This document shows positions 10,253 through 22,334 of a stretch of DNA of 64,000 nucleotides, one piece after another. Within the stretch, counting starts at the first letter, position 1. Each line of letters begins with the position of its first letter. The DNA comes from an uncultured Pelagibacteraceae bacterium (lineage in GTDB: Bacteria; Pseudomonadota; Alphaproteobacteria; Pelagibacterales; AG-422-B15). Below the pieces are notes generated by a model. The model saw only the letters and a program-made list of their open reading frames with translations. It had not been told where the DNA came from and made no database searches. The stretch spans positions 1 through 64,000 of the forward strand of contig CABZCR010000003.1 in NCBI GenBank assembly GCA_902524285.1, read 5' to 3'. Both the position numbers and the translations under genes were made by a program.

Positions 10253-10281
10253 TTGCGACACTCCAATACTTGAAAAATATG
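10253..10281 (+). promoter_or_regulatory. Possible promoter of the ATP synthase operon
   Basis: In the 84-base gap before atpH a TTGCGA (10253-10258) lies 17 bases before AATATG (10276-10281). The spacing is good but the -10 is poor, so this is only a candidate. The gap contains no clear terminator for priA. Confidence 0.3.
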
Positions 10282-10328
10282 AGAGTTAATGGTACGGAAA
10301 GAGTGAATTTTTAAGGAATTTCCACATA

Positions 10329-10889
10329 ATGGCTAACGCAAGTACAAGACAAATCGCATCAGTTGATAGATATGCTAATGCATTATTTCAGCTGGCAAAA
10401 GAGGCCAAAGTGCTCGAAACTGTTTCTAGTGAACTTTTAAATTTAAAAAAAATACTGAATGAAGATGATACTTTACTATCCATGGTTAAGAATCCTTCAA
10501 TCAGCAAATCTAATAAATTTAATTTTTTTAATTCACTTTCTGAGAAAATTGAAATGTCTAAGCTGGCAAAAAATTTTATTGGAGTAATAATTAATAAAAA
10601 TCGAATAAACTACTTAATGGATATCATTAATTCATTTGAGAAATTAATGTCTGGACTTAAGGGTGAGATGTCAGCAACAATTACCTCAGCTAAAGTTCTG
10701 AAAGAAGAAGAATTAAAACATATTAAGGATAAACTCAAAGATAAGTTCAGTTCAGAATTTAATATTAACACTATAGTTGATGAGACTTTAATAGGGGGTC
10801 TTAAAATACAAGTTGGTAGTCAAATGATTGATAGCAGTATTAAAAATCAACTTCAAACATTAAAAGAAAAAATGAAAGAGGTCGCTTAA
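10329..10889 (+). CDS. atpH: ATP synthase F1 delta subunit
   Basis: Peripheral-stalk subunit linking the F1 head to the b subunits of F0. The 186-residue length is normal and the C-terminal pattern ([20 protein letters not shown]) is the delta/OSCP signature. First gene of atpHAGDC; F0 genes are not present, as expected for alphaproteobacteria, where they form a separate operon. The stop overlaps the atpA ATG (TAATG), so the pair is translationally coupled. The sequence TTTTTAAGGAATTT about 10 bases upstream of the ATG offers a weak Shine-Dalgarno. Confidence 0.94.
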   Translation: MANASTRQIASVDRYANALFQLAKEAKVLETVSSELLNLKKILNEDDTLLSMVKNPSISKSNKFNFFNSLSEKIEMSKLAKNFIGVIINKNRINYLMDIINSFEKLMSGLKGEMSATITSAKVLKEEELKHIKDKLKDKFSSEFNINTIVDETLIGGLKIQVGSQMIDSSIKNQLQTLKEKMKEVA

Positions 10890-12415
10890 TGGACATACAA
10901 CCATCAGAAATATCAAAAATACTCAAAGAAGAAATAAAAAATTTTGGATCTGACTCTGAAATTACAGAAGTTGGTCAAGTTCTTTCAATTGGAGATGGTA
11001 TCGCAAGAATCTACGGACTTGATAATGTTCAGGCCGGTGAAATGGTAATGTTTGATGATGGTACAAGAGGAATGGCCCTTAACTTGGAGGATGATAATGT
11101 AGGTGTTGTGCTATTTGGAAGTGATGCAAACATTAAAGAGGGTGATACGGTTAAAAGGACAAATTCTATTGTTGATGTTCCAGTAGGTAAAGAGCTGCTA
11201 GGAAGAGTTGTAGATGCACTTGGAAATCCAATAGATGGAAAAGGAAACATAGAGTCACAGAATAGAAGTCGTATTGAAGTTAAAGCGCCAGGTATAATAC
11301 CAAGAAAATCAGTATCTGAACCAATGCAAACAGGTCTTAAAGCGATCGACAGCTTGATTCCAATTGGCAGAGGGCAACGTGAATTAATTATTGGTGACAG
11401 ACAAACTGGAAAAACAGCAATTGCTATTGATACTATTATAAATCAAAAATCCATTAATGAATCTGGCGATGAAACTAAGAAACTTTATTGTATTTATGTC
11501 GGTATAGGTCAAAAAAGATCTTCGATTGCTCAAACAGTAAAAGCCTTAGAAGATGCTGGTGCAATGGAATATACTACAGTTGTTGCAGCAACAGCAAGTG
11601 ACGCTGCTCCACTACAATTTCTTGCTCCTTATACTGGTTGTTCAATGGGTGAATATTTCCGTGATAATGGAATGCATGCTTTAATAATTTATGATGATTT
11701 ATCAAAACAAGCAGTAGCTTATAGACAAATGTCATTACTTCTTAGAAGACCTCCAGGACGTGAAGCATTTCCAGGAGATGTATTTTATCTTCACAGTAGA
11801 TTACTTGAGAGAGCAGCCAAGATGAATGATGAAAATGGTGGTGGTTCATTAACAGCGTTGCCTGTGATTGAAACTCAAGCAAATGATGTTAGTGCATTTA
11901 TACCAACAAACGTGATTTCAATCACTGATGGACAAATTTTTCTAGAAACTGAATTGTTTAACCAAGGTATCAGACCTGCAGTCAATGTAGGTTTAAGTGT
12001 GTCCCGAGTTGGTTCTGCAGCGCAAACCAAGGCGATGAAGAAGGTTGCAGGCTCGATAAAACTTGAACTGGCGCAGTACCGTGAAATGGCAGCATTTGCC
12101 CAATTTGGTTCAGACCTAGATGCCTCGACACAGAAGCTATTAAATAGAGGTTCAAAACTTACCGAACTATTAAAGCAAAACCAGTATTCACCGATGACAA
12201 TTGCAGAGCAAGTTGTTTCAATTTTTACTGGTGTGAACGGTTACTTAGATGATCTGGAGTTGAATCAGATAAGGGATTTCGAAAAAGATCTATTTGAACT
12301 TATAAAATCATCTCATTCAGATATTATTGAGTCTATCAATTTATCTGGAGACTTGAACGATGATACTTCCAGTAAATTAACATCAATAATTGAAGAGTTT
12401 AAAAAAAATAGGTAA
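10889..12415 (+). CDS. atpA: ATP synthase F1 alpha subunit
   Basis: Non-catalytic nucleotide-binding subunit of the F1 hexamer. At 508 residues it is full length, with Walker [12 protein letters not shown], the alpha-specific Gln in that loop, [11 protein letters not shown] and the ATPase signature [14 protein letters not shown]. Starts on the atpH stop (TAATG) and its stop directly abuts the atpG ATG (TAAATG), so stoichiometry is probably set by coupling. Confidence 0.98.
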   Translation: MDIQPSEISKILKEEIKNFGSDSEITEVGQVLSIGDGIARIYGLDNVQAGEMVMFDDGTRGMALNLEDDNVGVVLFGSDANIKEGDTVKRTNSIVDVPVGKELLGRVVDALGNPIDGKGNIESQNRSRIEVKAPGIIPRKSVSEPMQTGLKAIDSLIPIGRGQRELIIGDRQTGKTAIAIDTIINQKSINESGDETKKLYCIYVGIGQKRSSIAQTVKALEDAGAMEYTTVVAATASDAAPLQFLAPYTGCSMGEYFRDNGMHALIIYDDLSKQAVAYRQMSLLLRRPPGREAFPGDVFYLHSRLLERAAKMNDENGGGSLTALPVIETQANDVSAFIPTNVISITDGQIFLETELFNQGIRPAVNVGLSVSRVGSAAQTKAMKKVAGSIKLELAQYREMAAFAQFGSDLDASTQKLLNRGSKLTELLKQNQYSPMTIAEQVVSIFTGVNGYLDDLELNQIRDFEKDLFELIKSSHSDIIESINLSGDLNDDTSSKLTSIIEEFKKNR

Positions 12416-13300
12416 ATGCCAAGTTTAGACGATCTAAAAAAACGAATTGGTAGCGTTAAGTCTACTCAAAAAATAACCAAAGCCATGAAAATGGTTGCGG
12501 CTGCAAAATTACGGCGTGCCCAAGAATCTGCTGAGTCAAGTCGTCCTTATTCTGAGACCATGGAAGATCTTATATCATCTATATCATCTGGGTACTCTCC
12601 AACTTCAAATGAAAGAAATTTATTAACCGGGGATAATAAGGACTCAATTCATATGTTGATCCTCTTTACATCTGAGAGAGGACTGTGTGGTGGATTTAAT
12701 TCAATTGTCACTAAATCACTTCGAGATAAAGTAGCAAGTCTTGAGGAGTCAGGCAAACAAGTAAAAATTATTTGTGTTGGAAAAAAGGGTTATGACATTA
12801 TTAGAAGACAGCATGAAGAAAAAATTGTCGAAGTTGTTGATATGAGATCTGTTAAGTCTGCTTCTTATCAGGATGCAAAAAACATAGCTGACAAAATAAT
12901 AAAAATGTATTTTGACGAAGAATTTGATAAATGTTCTATCTTTTATAATAAGTTTAAATCAGTAATATCACAGATTCCAACTGAACAACAAATTGTTCCA
13001 ATTGATATTCCTGAAAACGAGTCAGATACAACGAAAAATGACAATACTTTTTTTGAATTTGAGCCTGGTGAGAGTGAAATACTCGATGAACTACTCCCGC
13101 TTAACTTTACAATACAAATATTTAAAGCTTTACTTGAAAGCGCAGCCAGCGAACAAGGTGCTAGAATGAGCGCTATGGATAATGCATCAAGAAACGCGTC
13201 TGATATGATTGATAATTTAACACTATTTTATAACCGTTCCAGACAAGCTGTTATCACTAAAGAGCTTATTGAGATAATTTCTGGAGCAGAAGCAGTTTAA
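12416..13300 (+). CDS. atpG: ATP synthase F1 gamma subunit
   Basis: Central rotor shaft of F1. The 294-residue protein has the conserved N-terminal helix (KRIGSVKSTQKITKAMKMVAA) and C-terminal helix (ASRNASDMIDNLTLFYNRSR) that form the coiled-coil shaft, with the TSERGLCGGFN motif between. The ATG follows the atpA stop with no spacer. Ordinary in all respects. Confidence 0.97.
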   Translation: MPSLDDLKKRIGSVKSTQKITKAMKMVAAAKLRRAQESAESSRPYSETMEDLISSISSGYSPTSNERNLLTGDNKDSIHMLILFTSERGLCGGFNSIVTKSLRDKVASLEESGKQVKIICVGKKGYDIIRRQHEEKIVEVVDMRSVKSASYQDAKNIADKIIKMYFDEEFDKCSIFYNKFKSVISQIPTEQQIVPIDIPENESDTTKNDNTFFEFEPGESEILDELLPLNFTIQIFKALLESAASEQGARMSAMDNASRNASDMIDNLTLFYNRSRQAVITKELIEIISGAEAV

Positions 13301-13304
13301 TTAA

Positions 13305-14741
<1,437 letters not shown>

Positions 14742-14746
14742 CTTGA

Positions 14747-15133
14747 ATGTCTGATCAATTTAACTATAAATTAGTAACGCCTGAAAAAATATACCTTGAG
14801 GGTGATGCTCAAATGGTTGTCTTACCTGGTGCGGAAGGTGATCTTGGAGTGCTCCCAAATCACTCAAATATTATTACCTCTCTTAGGCCAGGAATCATAA
14901 AAGTAACTAATTCAGATCAAACACAATCATTGTTTGTTGAAGAGGGCTTCATTAAATTCTCTAACAACGAGCTGCTTGTTATAGCTGTGGGTTTGGATGA
15001 AGAAGCTGCTTTGAATAATGACTTTATTAATGATAAAATTGAGAATTATTCTTCAGCTCTTGAGACTGCTGATGAGACTCAAAAAATGAAAATTCAGAAA
15101 AAAATTGATAGTTTAAAACTTCTTTTAAATTAA
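14747..15133 (+). CDS. atpC: ATP synthase F1 epsilon subunit
   Basis: Rotor subunit that couples gamma to the c-ring and can inhibit ATP hydrolysis. The 128-residue product has the beta-sandwich motif VVLPGAEGDLGVLPNHS and a short C-terminal helical part. Last gene of the operon. Its TAA overlaps the rppH stop on the opposite strand in a four-base TTAA, leaving no space for an intrinsic terminator between them. Confidence 0.93.
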   Translation: MSDQFNYKLVTPEKIYLEGDAQMVVLPGAEGDLGVLPNHSNIITSLRPGIIKVTNSDQTQSLFVEEGFIKFSNNELLVIAVGLDEEAALNNDFINDKIENYSSALETADETQKMKIQKKIDSLKLLLN

Positions 15134-15600
15134 CTATCAATATTATTAATTTCTTTAAATATGCTTGTATAAAGTCTTCTTTTAAAGGGAACGATTTTTT
15201 TAAGTATTTTATCTTGAGTAGACCATTCCCATTTTTTAAATTCTGGTTTCTTTGTTTTAATATTTATATCTTCATCTTTTCCACTAAAACTTATTATAAA
15301 CCATTTTTGTTTTTGACCAATAAATCTACCTTTCCAAAGTTTTTTTCTTAAATAAGAAGGAAGTTTATAAAAATACCAAGTTTTACATTCATATATAATT
15401 TTATAATTTTTTTTAATTCCAGTTTCCTCTTTCATTTCTCGTATAACAGCTTTTGCAGGGCTTTCCCCTTTATCAATTCCACCTTGTGGCATCTGCCAAG
15501 CTGATTTATCTTTATCAAATCTCTGTCCAATAAAAATTTGCTTCTTAGAGTTGAGAATGATCATTCCAACTCCTCTTCTATATCTTGGTTTTTGATCCAT
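15130..15600 (-). CDS. rppH: RNA pyrophosphohydrolase (Nudix)
   Basis: Removes pyrophosphate from 5'-triphosphorylated RNA and so starts mRNA decay. The 156-residue protein has a complete Nudix box at residues 40-62 (G-x5-E-x7-REMKEETGI) and the RppH/IalA-type N-terminus RYRRGVGMIILNSKKQIF. It sits 27 bases after the ctpA start region's downstream neighbour in the rlmH-ctpA-rppH order common in alphaproteobacteria. Related dinucleoside polyphosphate hydrolase activity is possible; family assignment is firm. Confidence 0.92.
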   Translation of the reverse strand: MDQKPRYRRGVGMIILNSKKQIFIGQRFDKDKSAWQMPQGGIDKGESPAKAVIREMKEETGIKKNYKIIYECKTWYFYKLPSYLRKKLWKGRFIGQKQKWFIISFSGKDEDINIKTKKPEFKKWEWSTQDKILKKIVPFKRRLYTSIFKEINNIDS

Positions 15601-15627
15601 TCTGTTCTGTTGCTGAAAATATTAATT

Positions 15628-16776
15628 TTATTCAACCATCTTTTCTTTATCAAAAAGATCTAGAGCATAATTTAATTGATTATCGGTTTCTTCGTCCTCA
15701 TCATAAATATATTCAACTTCAATATCTGGAGTTATTCCAACTCTATGAATAGAGTCACCAGAGGGTGTATAATAAAGCGCTGTTGTCATTCTGATGGCAC
15801 TAGAGTCTTTTAATGGAAAGATCGTTTGAACTGACCCTTTTCCGTACGATTGTTCACCTAGGATAATTGCACGTTTATGATCTTGGAGCGCACCCGCAAC
15901 AATTTCAGAGGCTGATGCGGATCCCTGATTTATAAGAACAATAATTGGCTTCTCATTAGCAATGTCCCCACCTGATGCTGTAAATCTTGATATATCATTT
16001 TTATCTCTACCCTTTATTGATACAATTTCACCAGATTTTAGGAAGTTATTTGTAACTTTTGCCGATTGATCCAATAAACCGCCAGGATTATTCCTTAAAT
16101 CAATTATGTAGCCTTCAACATTATTTTTTCCGATACTGTTTGATAATTCTTTTACAGCATTTCTAATGCCTTTATCGGCTTGTTCGCTGAATGATATTAA
16201 TCTTATGTATCCAATGTTACCTTCAGCCTTAAATTTAACTGCTTGTACAGTTATAACCGCCCTTTTTAATGTCACATCTATGGGGTCTTCTTCTCCAATT
16301 CTAACTACTTTTATTGTTAATGATTTACCTACAGGCCCTCGTAAAAGTTCAACAGCCTCACTTAGTGTTAATCCAAGTACGTCAATTTCATCAATGTGTG
16401 TAATATAATCACCAGGGCGCATTCCTGCTCTCGCAGCTGGAGTATCATCAATTGGGGAAATTACTTTTACATACCCGTTTTCCATTGTTACCTCGATTCC
16501 AAGTCCCCCAAATTCGCCTTTAGTTTCTTCTTGCATATCAGTATAAATTTCTGAATCCATATAGCTTGAAAATGGATCCAATGATTGAAGCATACCGTTA
16601 ATTGCGTATTCAATTACTTTCTCGTCATCTATATCCTCGACATAATTACTTTTTATAATGTCAAAAACATCCCCAAAGACATCCAATTTCTTATAAAGAT
16701 CTTGGTTATTTGCAGAGATATAATTAAAGCTAAAAAGTGATATAACAAACGATAGTGTAATAAAAAAAAGTTTCAT
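15628..16776 (-). CDS. ctpA: Carboxy-terminal processing protease (S41)
   Basis: Periplasmic PDZ-containing serine protease that trims envelope proteins, often cell-wall hydrolases. The 382 residues begin with a signal peptide (hydrophobic stretch 4-21, likely cleavage after YISA), then a PDZ domain (GGLGIEVTMENGYVKVI; MRPGDYITHIDE) and the S41 domain with the Ser in GSASASEIV and the Lys in EQSYGKGSVQ. Lies 2 bases after rlmH. In many alphaproteobacteria an M23 peptidase of the EnvC type precedes ctpA; here that gene is absent. Confidence 0.95.
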   Translation of the reverse strand: MKLFFITLSFVISLFSFNYISANNQDLYKKLDVFGDVFDIIKSNYVEDIDDEKVIEYAINGMLQSLDPFSSYMDSEIYTDMQEETKGEFGGLGIEVTMENGYVKVISPIDDTPAARAGMRPGDYITHIDEIDVLGLTLSEAVELLRGPVGKSLTIKVVRIGEEDPIDVTLKRAVITVQAVKFKAEGNIGYIRLISFSEQADKGIRNAVKELSNSIGKNNVEGYIIDLRNNPGGLLDQSAKVTNNFLKSGEIVSIKGRDKNDISRFTASGGDIANEKPIIVLINQGSASASEIVAGALQDHKRAIILGEQSYGKGSVQTIFPLKDSSAIRMTTALYYTPSGDSIHRVGITPDIEVEYIYDEDEETDNQLNYALDLFDKEKMVE

Positions 16777-16778
16777 TT

Positions 16779-17213
16779 TTAAACTCTATGATATGGATGA
16801 TTAGATACAATAGTAGCAGATCTATAAATTTGTTCTAATAAAATTATTAATGCAAATGAGTGCGTTAATGTCATTTTACTCAAGGAAATAACCTTATTAC
16901 TTTTTTCTAGTATACCTTTCTGAATACCATCAGTACTGCCAACAATAAATTTCAAGTTTTTGAAATTATTATTAAATAAGAATAATTTTAAGTCTTCAGT
17001 TGAAAAATGTTCACCTTTCTCGTCAAGGCTTACAAAACACTCATTGGCCTTCTTTTTAACTATTCTATTTTCAATTCCTTTATTATTAATTTTTACTGTT
17101 TTTATATCAGTTATAATATTTCTAAACTGTGAAATACGTTTTATATAAATATCATGAAGTTGTTCTTCATGATCAAATTTAAATTTATCAAAATGTAGAA
17201 TTTCAATTTTCAT
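16779..17213 (-). CDS. rlmH: 23S rRNA pseudouridine-1915 N3-methyltransferase
   Basis: SPOUT methyltransferase acting on the assembled 70S ribosome. The 144-residue protein has the trefoil-knot SAM-binding segment (FIVGSTDGI, LSKMTLTHSFALIILLEQIYR) and the conserved C-terminal NHPYHR. It is slightly shorter than the usual 155-160 residues. Located between rsfS and ctpA as in most alphaproteobacteria; it starts 11 bases after the rsfS stop. Confidence 0.93.
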   Translation of the reverse strand: MKIEILHFDKFKFDHEEQLHDIYIKRISQFRNIITDIKTVKINNKGIENRIVKKKANECFVSLDEKGEHFSTEDLKLFLFNNNFKNLKFIVGSTDGIQKGILEKSNKVISLSKMTLTHSFALIILLEQIYRSATIVSNHPYHRV

Positions 17214-17224
17214 TTAAGGATCAA

Positions 17225-17548
17225 TTATTCAATTTCTGCAGACCACATATTTTCTAAGTTATAAAATTTTCTAATTTCATCTTTGAATAAATGTATAATA
17301 ACGTCACCACTATCAATTACTATCCAGCCACTGTCTTGGTTTCCCTCAATTGATGGCAGCGTAATATTTAGACTTTTAAGCATTTTATGAACTGATTGGG
17401 AAATCGCGTTTATATGTCTATTTGATGTTCCAGTTGCAAATACTAGGTGGTCAGCTAGTGAAGTTTTTTTAGATATATCTATTGAGACTATATCCAGAGC
17501 CTTATTATCCTCTAAATCACTTAATATTTTTTTTAGTATTTGAGTCAT
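17225..17548 (-). CDS. rsfS: Ribosome silencing factor
   Basis: RsfS/Iojap protein that binds L14 and blocks subunit joining when nutrients are low. The 107-residue product shows the family pattern DIVSIDISKKTSLADH, FATGTSNRHI and GWIVIDSGDVIIHLF. Its start overlaps the nadD stop by four bases, a pairing found across bacteria. Confidence 0.94.
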   Translation of the reverse strand: MTQILKKILSDLEDNKALDIVSIDISKKTSLADHLVFATGTSNRHINAISQSVHKMLKSLNITLPSIEGNQDSGWIVIDSGDVIIHLFKDEIRKFYNLENMWSAEIE

Positions 17549-18102
17549 TTATTATTTCTAATGGCAGTTGATGACTCACTTACATTGAAGTCACGAATAA
17601 ATATCCAAGCAGGTGATTTGGTAAATATCAACTTCGCATCAGACAATTTTATTTGGTTGTTTTTAAATTTTTCCGCAACTATAGAAGTAAGTGGATTATA
17701 TAATTTTTCATTACGATTAAATACAGCAATAGGCATTTGATTAAAAATATCTAAATAATTTTTCCATTTATCCATTTCTTCAAAAGAGTCACTACCCATT
17801 AAAAATATGAACTCATCCTCGGTAAAGTTAGATTTGATATGTTTCAAATTATCAATTAAATAATTTGAGTTAGTAATATCCTCAAAAAATTTCAGTTTAA
17901 TATTGTTATTGCCTATTAGTTTTTTTGCTTGATTATTTCTATCTTCAAATGACATATAATCATCTTTTTCCTTCAATGGATTTTGCTTTGTGATCATCCA
18001 CCAGACTTCATCAAGATCAAAAATTTGAATTGCCTTGTCTGATAATTTTAAATGTCCTAAATGTGCTGGATTAAATGAACTTCCTAAAATGCCAATTTTC
18101 AT
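17545..18102 (-). CDS. nadD: Nicotinate mononucleotide adenylyltransferase
   Basis: Adenylates nicotinate mononucleotide in NAD synthesis. The 185 residues begin with the nucleotidyltransferase motif GSSFNPAHLGHL containing the catalytic His pair; MGSDSFEEMDKW and, near the C-terminus, a variant SSTAIRNNK in place of the usual SST.IR motif complete the picture. The gene directly abuts proA (stop of proA at 18103) and overlaps rsfS by four bases. Confidence 0.93.
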   Translation of the reverse strand: MKIGILGSSFNPAHLGHLKLSDKAIQIFDLDEVWWMITKQNPLKEKDDYMSFEDRNNQAKKLIGNNNIKLKFFEDITNSNYLIDNLKHIKSNFTEDEFIFLMGSDSFEEMDKWKNYLDIFNQMPIAVFNRNEKLYNPLTSIVAEKFKNNQIKLSDAKLIFTKSPAWIFIRDFNVSESSTAIRNNK

Positions 18103-19359
18103 TTACGGTCTAACCTGTCCATTTCCTCTCACTATATATTTATAAGTTGTCAGCCCTTCTAATCCAACTGGCCCTCGGGCGTGCAATTTGCCGGTAGCAA
18201 TTCCTATTTCAGCACCTAAGCCAAATTCACCTCCGTCTGCAAATTGGGTCGAGGTGTTATGCATAACGATTGCGCTACCCACGGTATTCAAAAACTTTTC
18301 AACTTTCTCTTTATCTTCAGAAATAATACTCTCTGTATGACCTGATCCATATGTAGCAATATGTTCTATTGCTTCATCTACCCCTTTAACAGTTTTTATA
18401 GATATTATTGCATCTAAATATTCTGTACCCCAATCTTCTTCGGATGCTTTTAGAACTTTGTCTGAGATTTTCATACATACATTATCTCCTCTTACTTCAC
18501 AGCCCCCATTAATTAAATCAGTAATAATTTTTGGTAAATGAGTATCGACACAGTTTTCATCAATTAATATAGTTTCAGCTGCACCACAAATTCCAGTTCT
18601 TCTCAATTTTGCATTTTCTATGATTTTGCTTGCTATTTCTGTATCTGATGTTTTATCAACATATAAGTGACATATTCCATCGAGATGTCCAATAACAGGT
18701 ATTTTTGCGGTGTCTTGAACTTTTTTTACTAAACCTTTACCGCCTCTAGGTACTACAACATCAATATATTTTCCCATTTTAGCAAGTATGTAATCTACTG
18801 CCGCTCTATCTGTGGTGCTTACATATTGAACAATATGTTCGCTAACAGAATTTTCCTTTAAAGCCTCTTGTATCGATTTTACCATTTCTGAGTTAGTGTT
18901 AAAGCACTCAGATCCTCCTCTTAGTATGACGCTATTGCCAGCTTTTAGACATAAAACTGTCGCATCAACTGTAACGTTTGGTCTGCTTTCATAAATAATT
19001 CCAATGACACCAAGAGGAACAGACACTCTTTCAACTAACATTCCATTTGGCCTTTTATTAGAATAAAGTTTGTTTCCAACTGGATCTTCTAAAGAAATAA
19101 CATTTTCAATTGACGACAATATTCCATCAAATCGCTCGTCATCTAGCATAAGTCGATCAACCATTGCATTTGAAAGACTATTTTCAGAGTTACTAATATC
19201 TAATGAATTAGCATCTAGAATATTTTTTTTATTCTTTTCTAAACTTACTATAATTGATTTTAAAATATTATTTTTATCTCTTTCCTTCAAAGACCTAATG
19301 TCTTTTGAGGCCCTAACACTGTTTTCACCCATCTTTTCTAATTCTAATTCAATACTCAT
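18103..19359 (-). CDS. proA: Gamma-glutamyl phosphate reductase
   Basis: Second enzyme of proline synthesis, NADPH-dependent reduction of glutamyl phosphate to the semialdehyde. The 418-residue aldehyde-dehydrogenase-fold protein has ESRPNVTVDATVLCLKAGN, the catalytic Cys in RRTGICGAAE and TSTQFADGGEFGLGAEIG. The start overlaps the proB stop by four bases (ATGA type), so the two enzymes, which hand over an unstable intermediate, are produced together. Confidence 0.96.
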   Translation of the reverse strand: MSIELELEKMGENSVRASKDIRSLKERDKNNILKSIIVSLEKNKKNILDANSLDISNSENSLSNAMVDRLMLDDERFDGILSSIENVISLEDPVGNKLYSNKRPNGMLVERVSVPLGVIGIIYESRPNVTVDATVLCLKAGNSVILRGGSECFNTNSEMVKSIQEALKENSVSEHIVQYVSTTDRAAVDYILAKMGKYIDVVVPRGGKGLVKKVQDTAKIPVIGHLDGICHLYVDKTSDTEIASKIIENAKLRRTGICGAAETILIDENCVDTHLPKIITDLINGGCEVRGDNVCMKISDKVLKASEEDWGTEYLDAIISIKTVKGVDEAIEHIATYGSGHTESIISEDKEKVEKFLNTVGSAIVMHNTSTQFADGGEFGLGAEIGIATGKLHARGPVGLEGLTTYKYIVRGNGQVRP

Positions 19360-20465
19360 ATCAAAACTAAATCGTCCTTATGTATCATTTCTTCTCTGTA
19401 AGAGTAACTTAGAATGTTTGCTATTTCATCACTTTTGTGTCCCATAATTTTAATACTTTCTTCTGCAGCGTAACCGGCTAACCCTATACCTATTTTATTT
19501 TGGTCAGACGACAATACTTCAATAACATCTCCTCTTTCAAAGTTTCCCTCTACTGACTTTACACCAGCCGGTAAGAGACTGCTTCCTTTTTTAAGTGCAT
19601 CAACAGCTCCATCATCAATTATTATTTTACCTACGGGCTTCATTGTTCCCGCGATCCATTGCTTGCGTGCTGCCAAGGGGGTCTTAGTTGGTTCAAACCA
19701 TGTACATGGACGTCCCTCAAATAAGGACTTTACAGGTCTCATTATAGAACCATTAGTAATTGCTAAGTGACAGCCTGATAGCATAGCTGTCTTTGCGGCT
19801 TGAATTTTTGTCTTCATTCCACCTTTCCCGTAATCCGAAATTGATTGCCCAATCATTTTTTCAATATCTTTATCAATTTCACTTACCTTGTTTATCAATT
19901 TTACATCCTCATCAGTACTAGGATCAGCAGAATAAAGGCCATTAATATTAGATAATAAAATAAGACAATCTGCACTTGTTATTTGAGCCACTCTTGATGC
20001 AAGTCTATCATTGTCCCCATATCTTATTTCACTTGTCGCAATTGTATCATTTTCATTAACGACTGGAACAATACCCAGTTTTAATAATGTATCTATTGTT
20101 CTTCTGGCATTTATTGATCTTCTTCTTTGTTCAGTATCATCTAAGGTAAGAAGAATTTGGGAAATTTTAATTTCATTTTTTTCAAAGGCACTCTTAAATG
20201 AGCCCATCAAATGTATTTGGCCAACAGCAGATACAGCTTGATTCATATCCATCTTCATATTTTTCATATCAAGATCTAAATCTTTTGCGCCCATCGCAAT
20301 TGCTCCAGAAGAAACAATTATAACCTCTTTATCATTTTCTCTTAAATATTTAACATCTTCAGCAAGACTATTAAGCCATTCTTTATTAAGACTTCCCGAA
20401 GTTTCATTGAATAGAAGTGCAGATCCAATTTTGATAATAATTCTATTTGTTTGTTCTAATTTCAT
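19356..20465 (-). CDS. proB: Glutamate 5-kinase
   Basis: Phosphorylates glutamate in the first proline step. The 369-residue protein has the amino-acid-kinase domain (IIVSSGAIAMGAKDL; PVVNENDTIATSEIRYGDND) and a C-terminal PUA domain (about residues 280-360), the long form of the enzyme. It directly follows obgE (zero spacing) and overlaps proA. The kinase is normally feedback-inhibited by proline; nothing in the sequence indicates loss of this. Confidence 0.96.
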   Translation of the reverse strand: MKLEQTNRIIIKIGSALLFNETSGSLNKEWLNSLAEDVKYLRENDKEVIIVSSGAIAMGAKDLDLDMKNMKMDMNQAVSAVGQIHLMGSFKSAFEKNEIKISQILLTLDDTEQRRRSINARRTIDTLLKLGIVPVVNENDTIATSEIRYGDNDRLASRVAQITSADCLILLSNINGLYSADPSTDEDVKLINKVSEIDKDIEKMIGQSISDYGKGGMKTKIQAAKTAMLSGCHLAITNGSIMRPVKSLFEGRPCTWFEPTKTPLAARKQWIAGTMKPVGKIIIDDGAVDALKKGSSLLPAGVKSVEGNFERGDVIEVLSSDQNKIGIGLAGYAAEESIKIMGHKSDEIANILSYSYREEMIHKDDLVLI

Positions 20466-21455
<990 letters not shown>

Positions 21456-21474
21456 TTAGAAAAAAGATTTAGAT

Positions 21475-21732
21475 TTACTGTTTGGGAACAACAGAAATAA
21501 ATGTTTTTCCGTTTTTTTTCTTACCAAACTTTACAAAGCCATCAACAAGCGAAAAAATTGTATGATCTTTTCCAAGGCCTACATTATCACCTGGGTGCCA
21601 TTTAGTACCCCTTTGTCTAGCTATGATGTTACCAGGTATTACAGTTTGACCACTGTATTTCTTTATACCCAATCTTCTTCCAGCTGAGTCTCTTCCGTTT
21701 CTCGATGAGCCGCCAGCTTTTTTAGTTGCCAT
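21475..21732 (-). CDS. rpmA: 50S ribosomal protein L27
   Basis: L27, whose N-terminus reaches the peptidyl transferase centre. The 85-residue protein starts [20 protein letters not shown], the mature type without a cleaved N-terminal extension, and contains the [15 protein letters not shown] signature. Two bases after rplU. Confidence 0.98.
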   Translation of the reverse strand: MATKKAGGSSRNGRDSAGRRLGIKKYSGQTVIPGNIIARQRGTKWHPGDNVGLGKDHTIFSLVDGFVKFGKKKNGKTFISVVPKQ

Positions 21733-21734
21733 TA

Positions 21735-22169
21735 TTAGCTATCCTTTTTTTTTACAGTTTTCTTTTTAACTGTAGTTTTCTTTTTTGTAACTGTTTTCTT
21801 TTCAGTTTCTAACTTCGTATCACTTGCTTTTTTCACAGCTTTTTTTGAAGCGAATCCAGGAATATCAAGTGAATTAATTTTTAAAAAAGTTATATCCTGT
21901 CTGTGACCATTAAGCCTTCGATAGTTTTTTCTTCTTTTCTTCTTAAATACTAAAATTTTTCTATCTCTGTCTTGTTTAACAATTTCAGCATTAACTTTCG
22001 CGCCACTGATTTGTGGAGATCCCACAGAAAATTGTTCTTTATCACAAGCGAAAAGGACATCATCGATAGTGATCTTATCACCATCTTTGCCATCAATTTT
22101 GCTCACGCTCAACATAGTGTTTTCACTAACTTTATACTGCTTTCCGCCAGTTGAAATAATCGCAAACAT
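21735..22169 (-). CDS. rplU: 50S ribosomal protein L21 with lysine-rich C-terminal tail
   Basis: L21, a 23S rRNA-binding protein. The first about 103 residues are standard ([40 protein letters not shown]). A further roughly 40 residues rich in Lys, Thr and Val follow ([16 protein letters not shown] at the end), giving 144 residues; tails are known in alphaproteobacterial L21 but this one is nearly pure low-complexity base. First gene of the long minus-strand operon. Confidence 0.97.
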   Translation of the reverse strand: MFAIISTGGKQYKVSENTMLSVSKIDGKDGDKITIDDVLFACDKEQFSVGSPQISGAKVNAEIVKQDRDRKILVFKKKRRKNYRRLNGHRQDITFLKINSLDIPGFASKKAVKKASDTKLETEKKTVTKKKTTVKKKTVKKKDS

Positions 22170-22204
22170 AATAGAAATTACTATTTGATATTAAAAGTGG
22201 CCTG

Positions 22205-22232
22205 AATATAAACGTCACTTTTCTTATGTCAA
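22205..22232 (-). promoter_or_regulatory. Predicted sigma-70 promoter of rplU operon with flanking inverted repeat
   Basis: On the minus strand a perfect TTGACA (22227-22232) is followed after 16 bases by TATATT (22205-22210), placing transcription start near 22198 and a leader of about 30 bases before the rplU ATG. An inverted repeat, AAAAGTG at 22193-22199 and CACTTTT at 22216-22222, brackets the -10 box and could be an operator or coincidental. The rest of the 165-base gap to the divergent DUF1015 gene holds only AT-rich sequence. Confidence 0.6.
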
Positions 22233-22334
22233 TAGCCATAATTTCAGATAAAAAAACTTAAAATCTGCGAGATTTATGCATAAAATATACATATAAATAC
22301 CCTACTTAATCAGCGTTTTATCAAATAAATAAAT

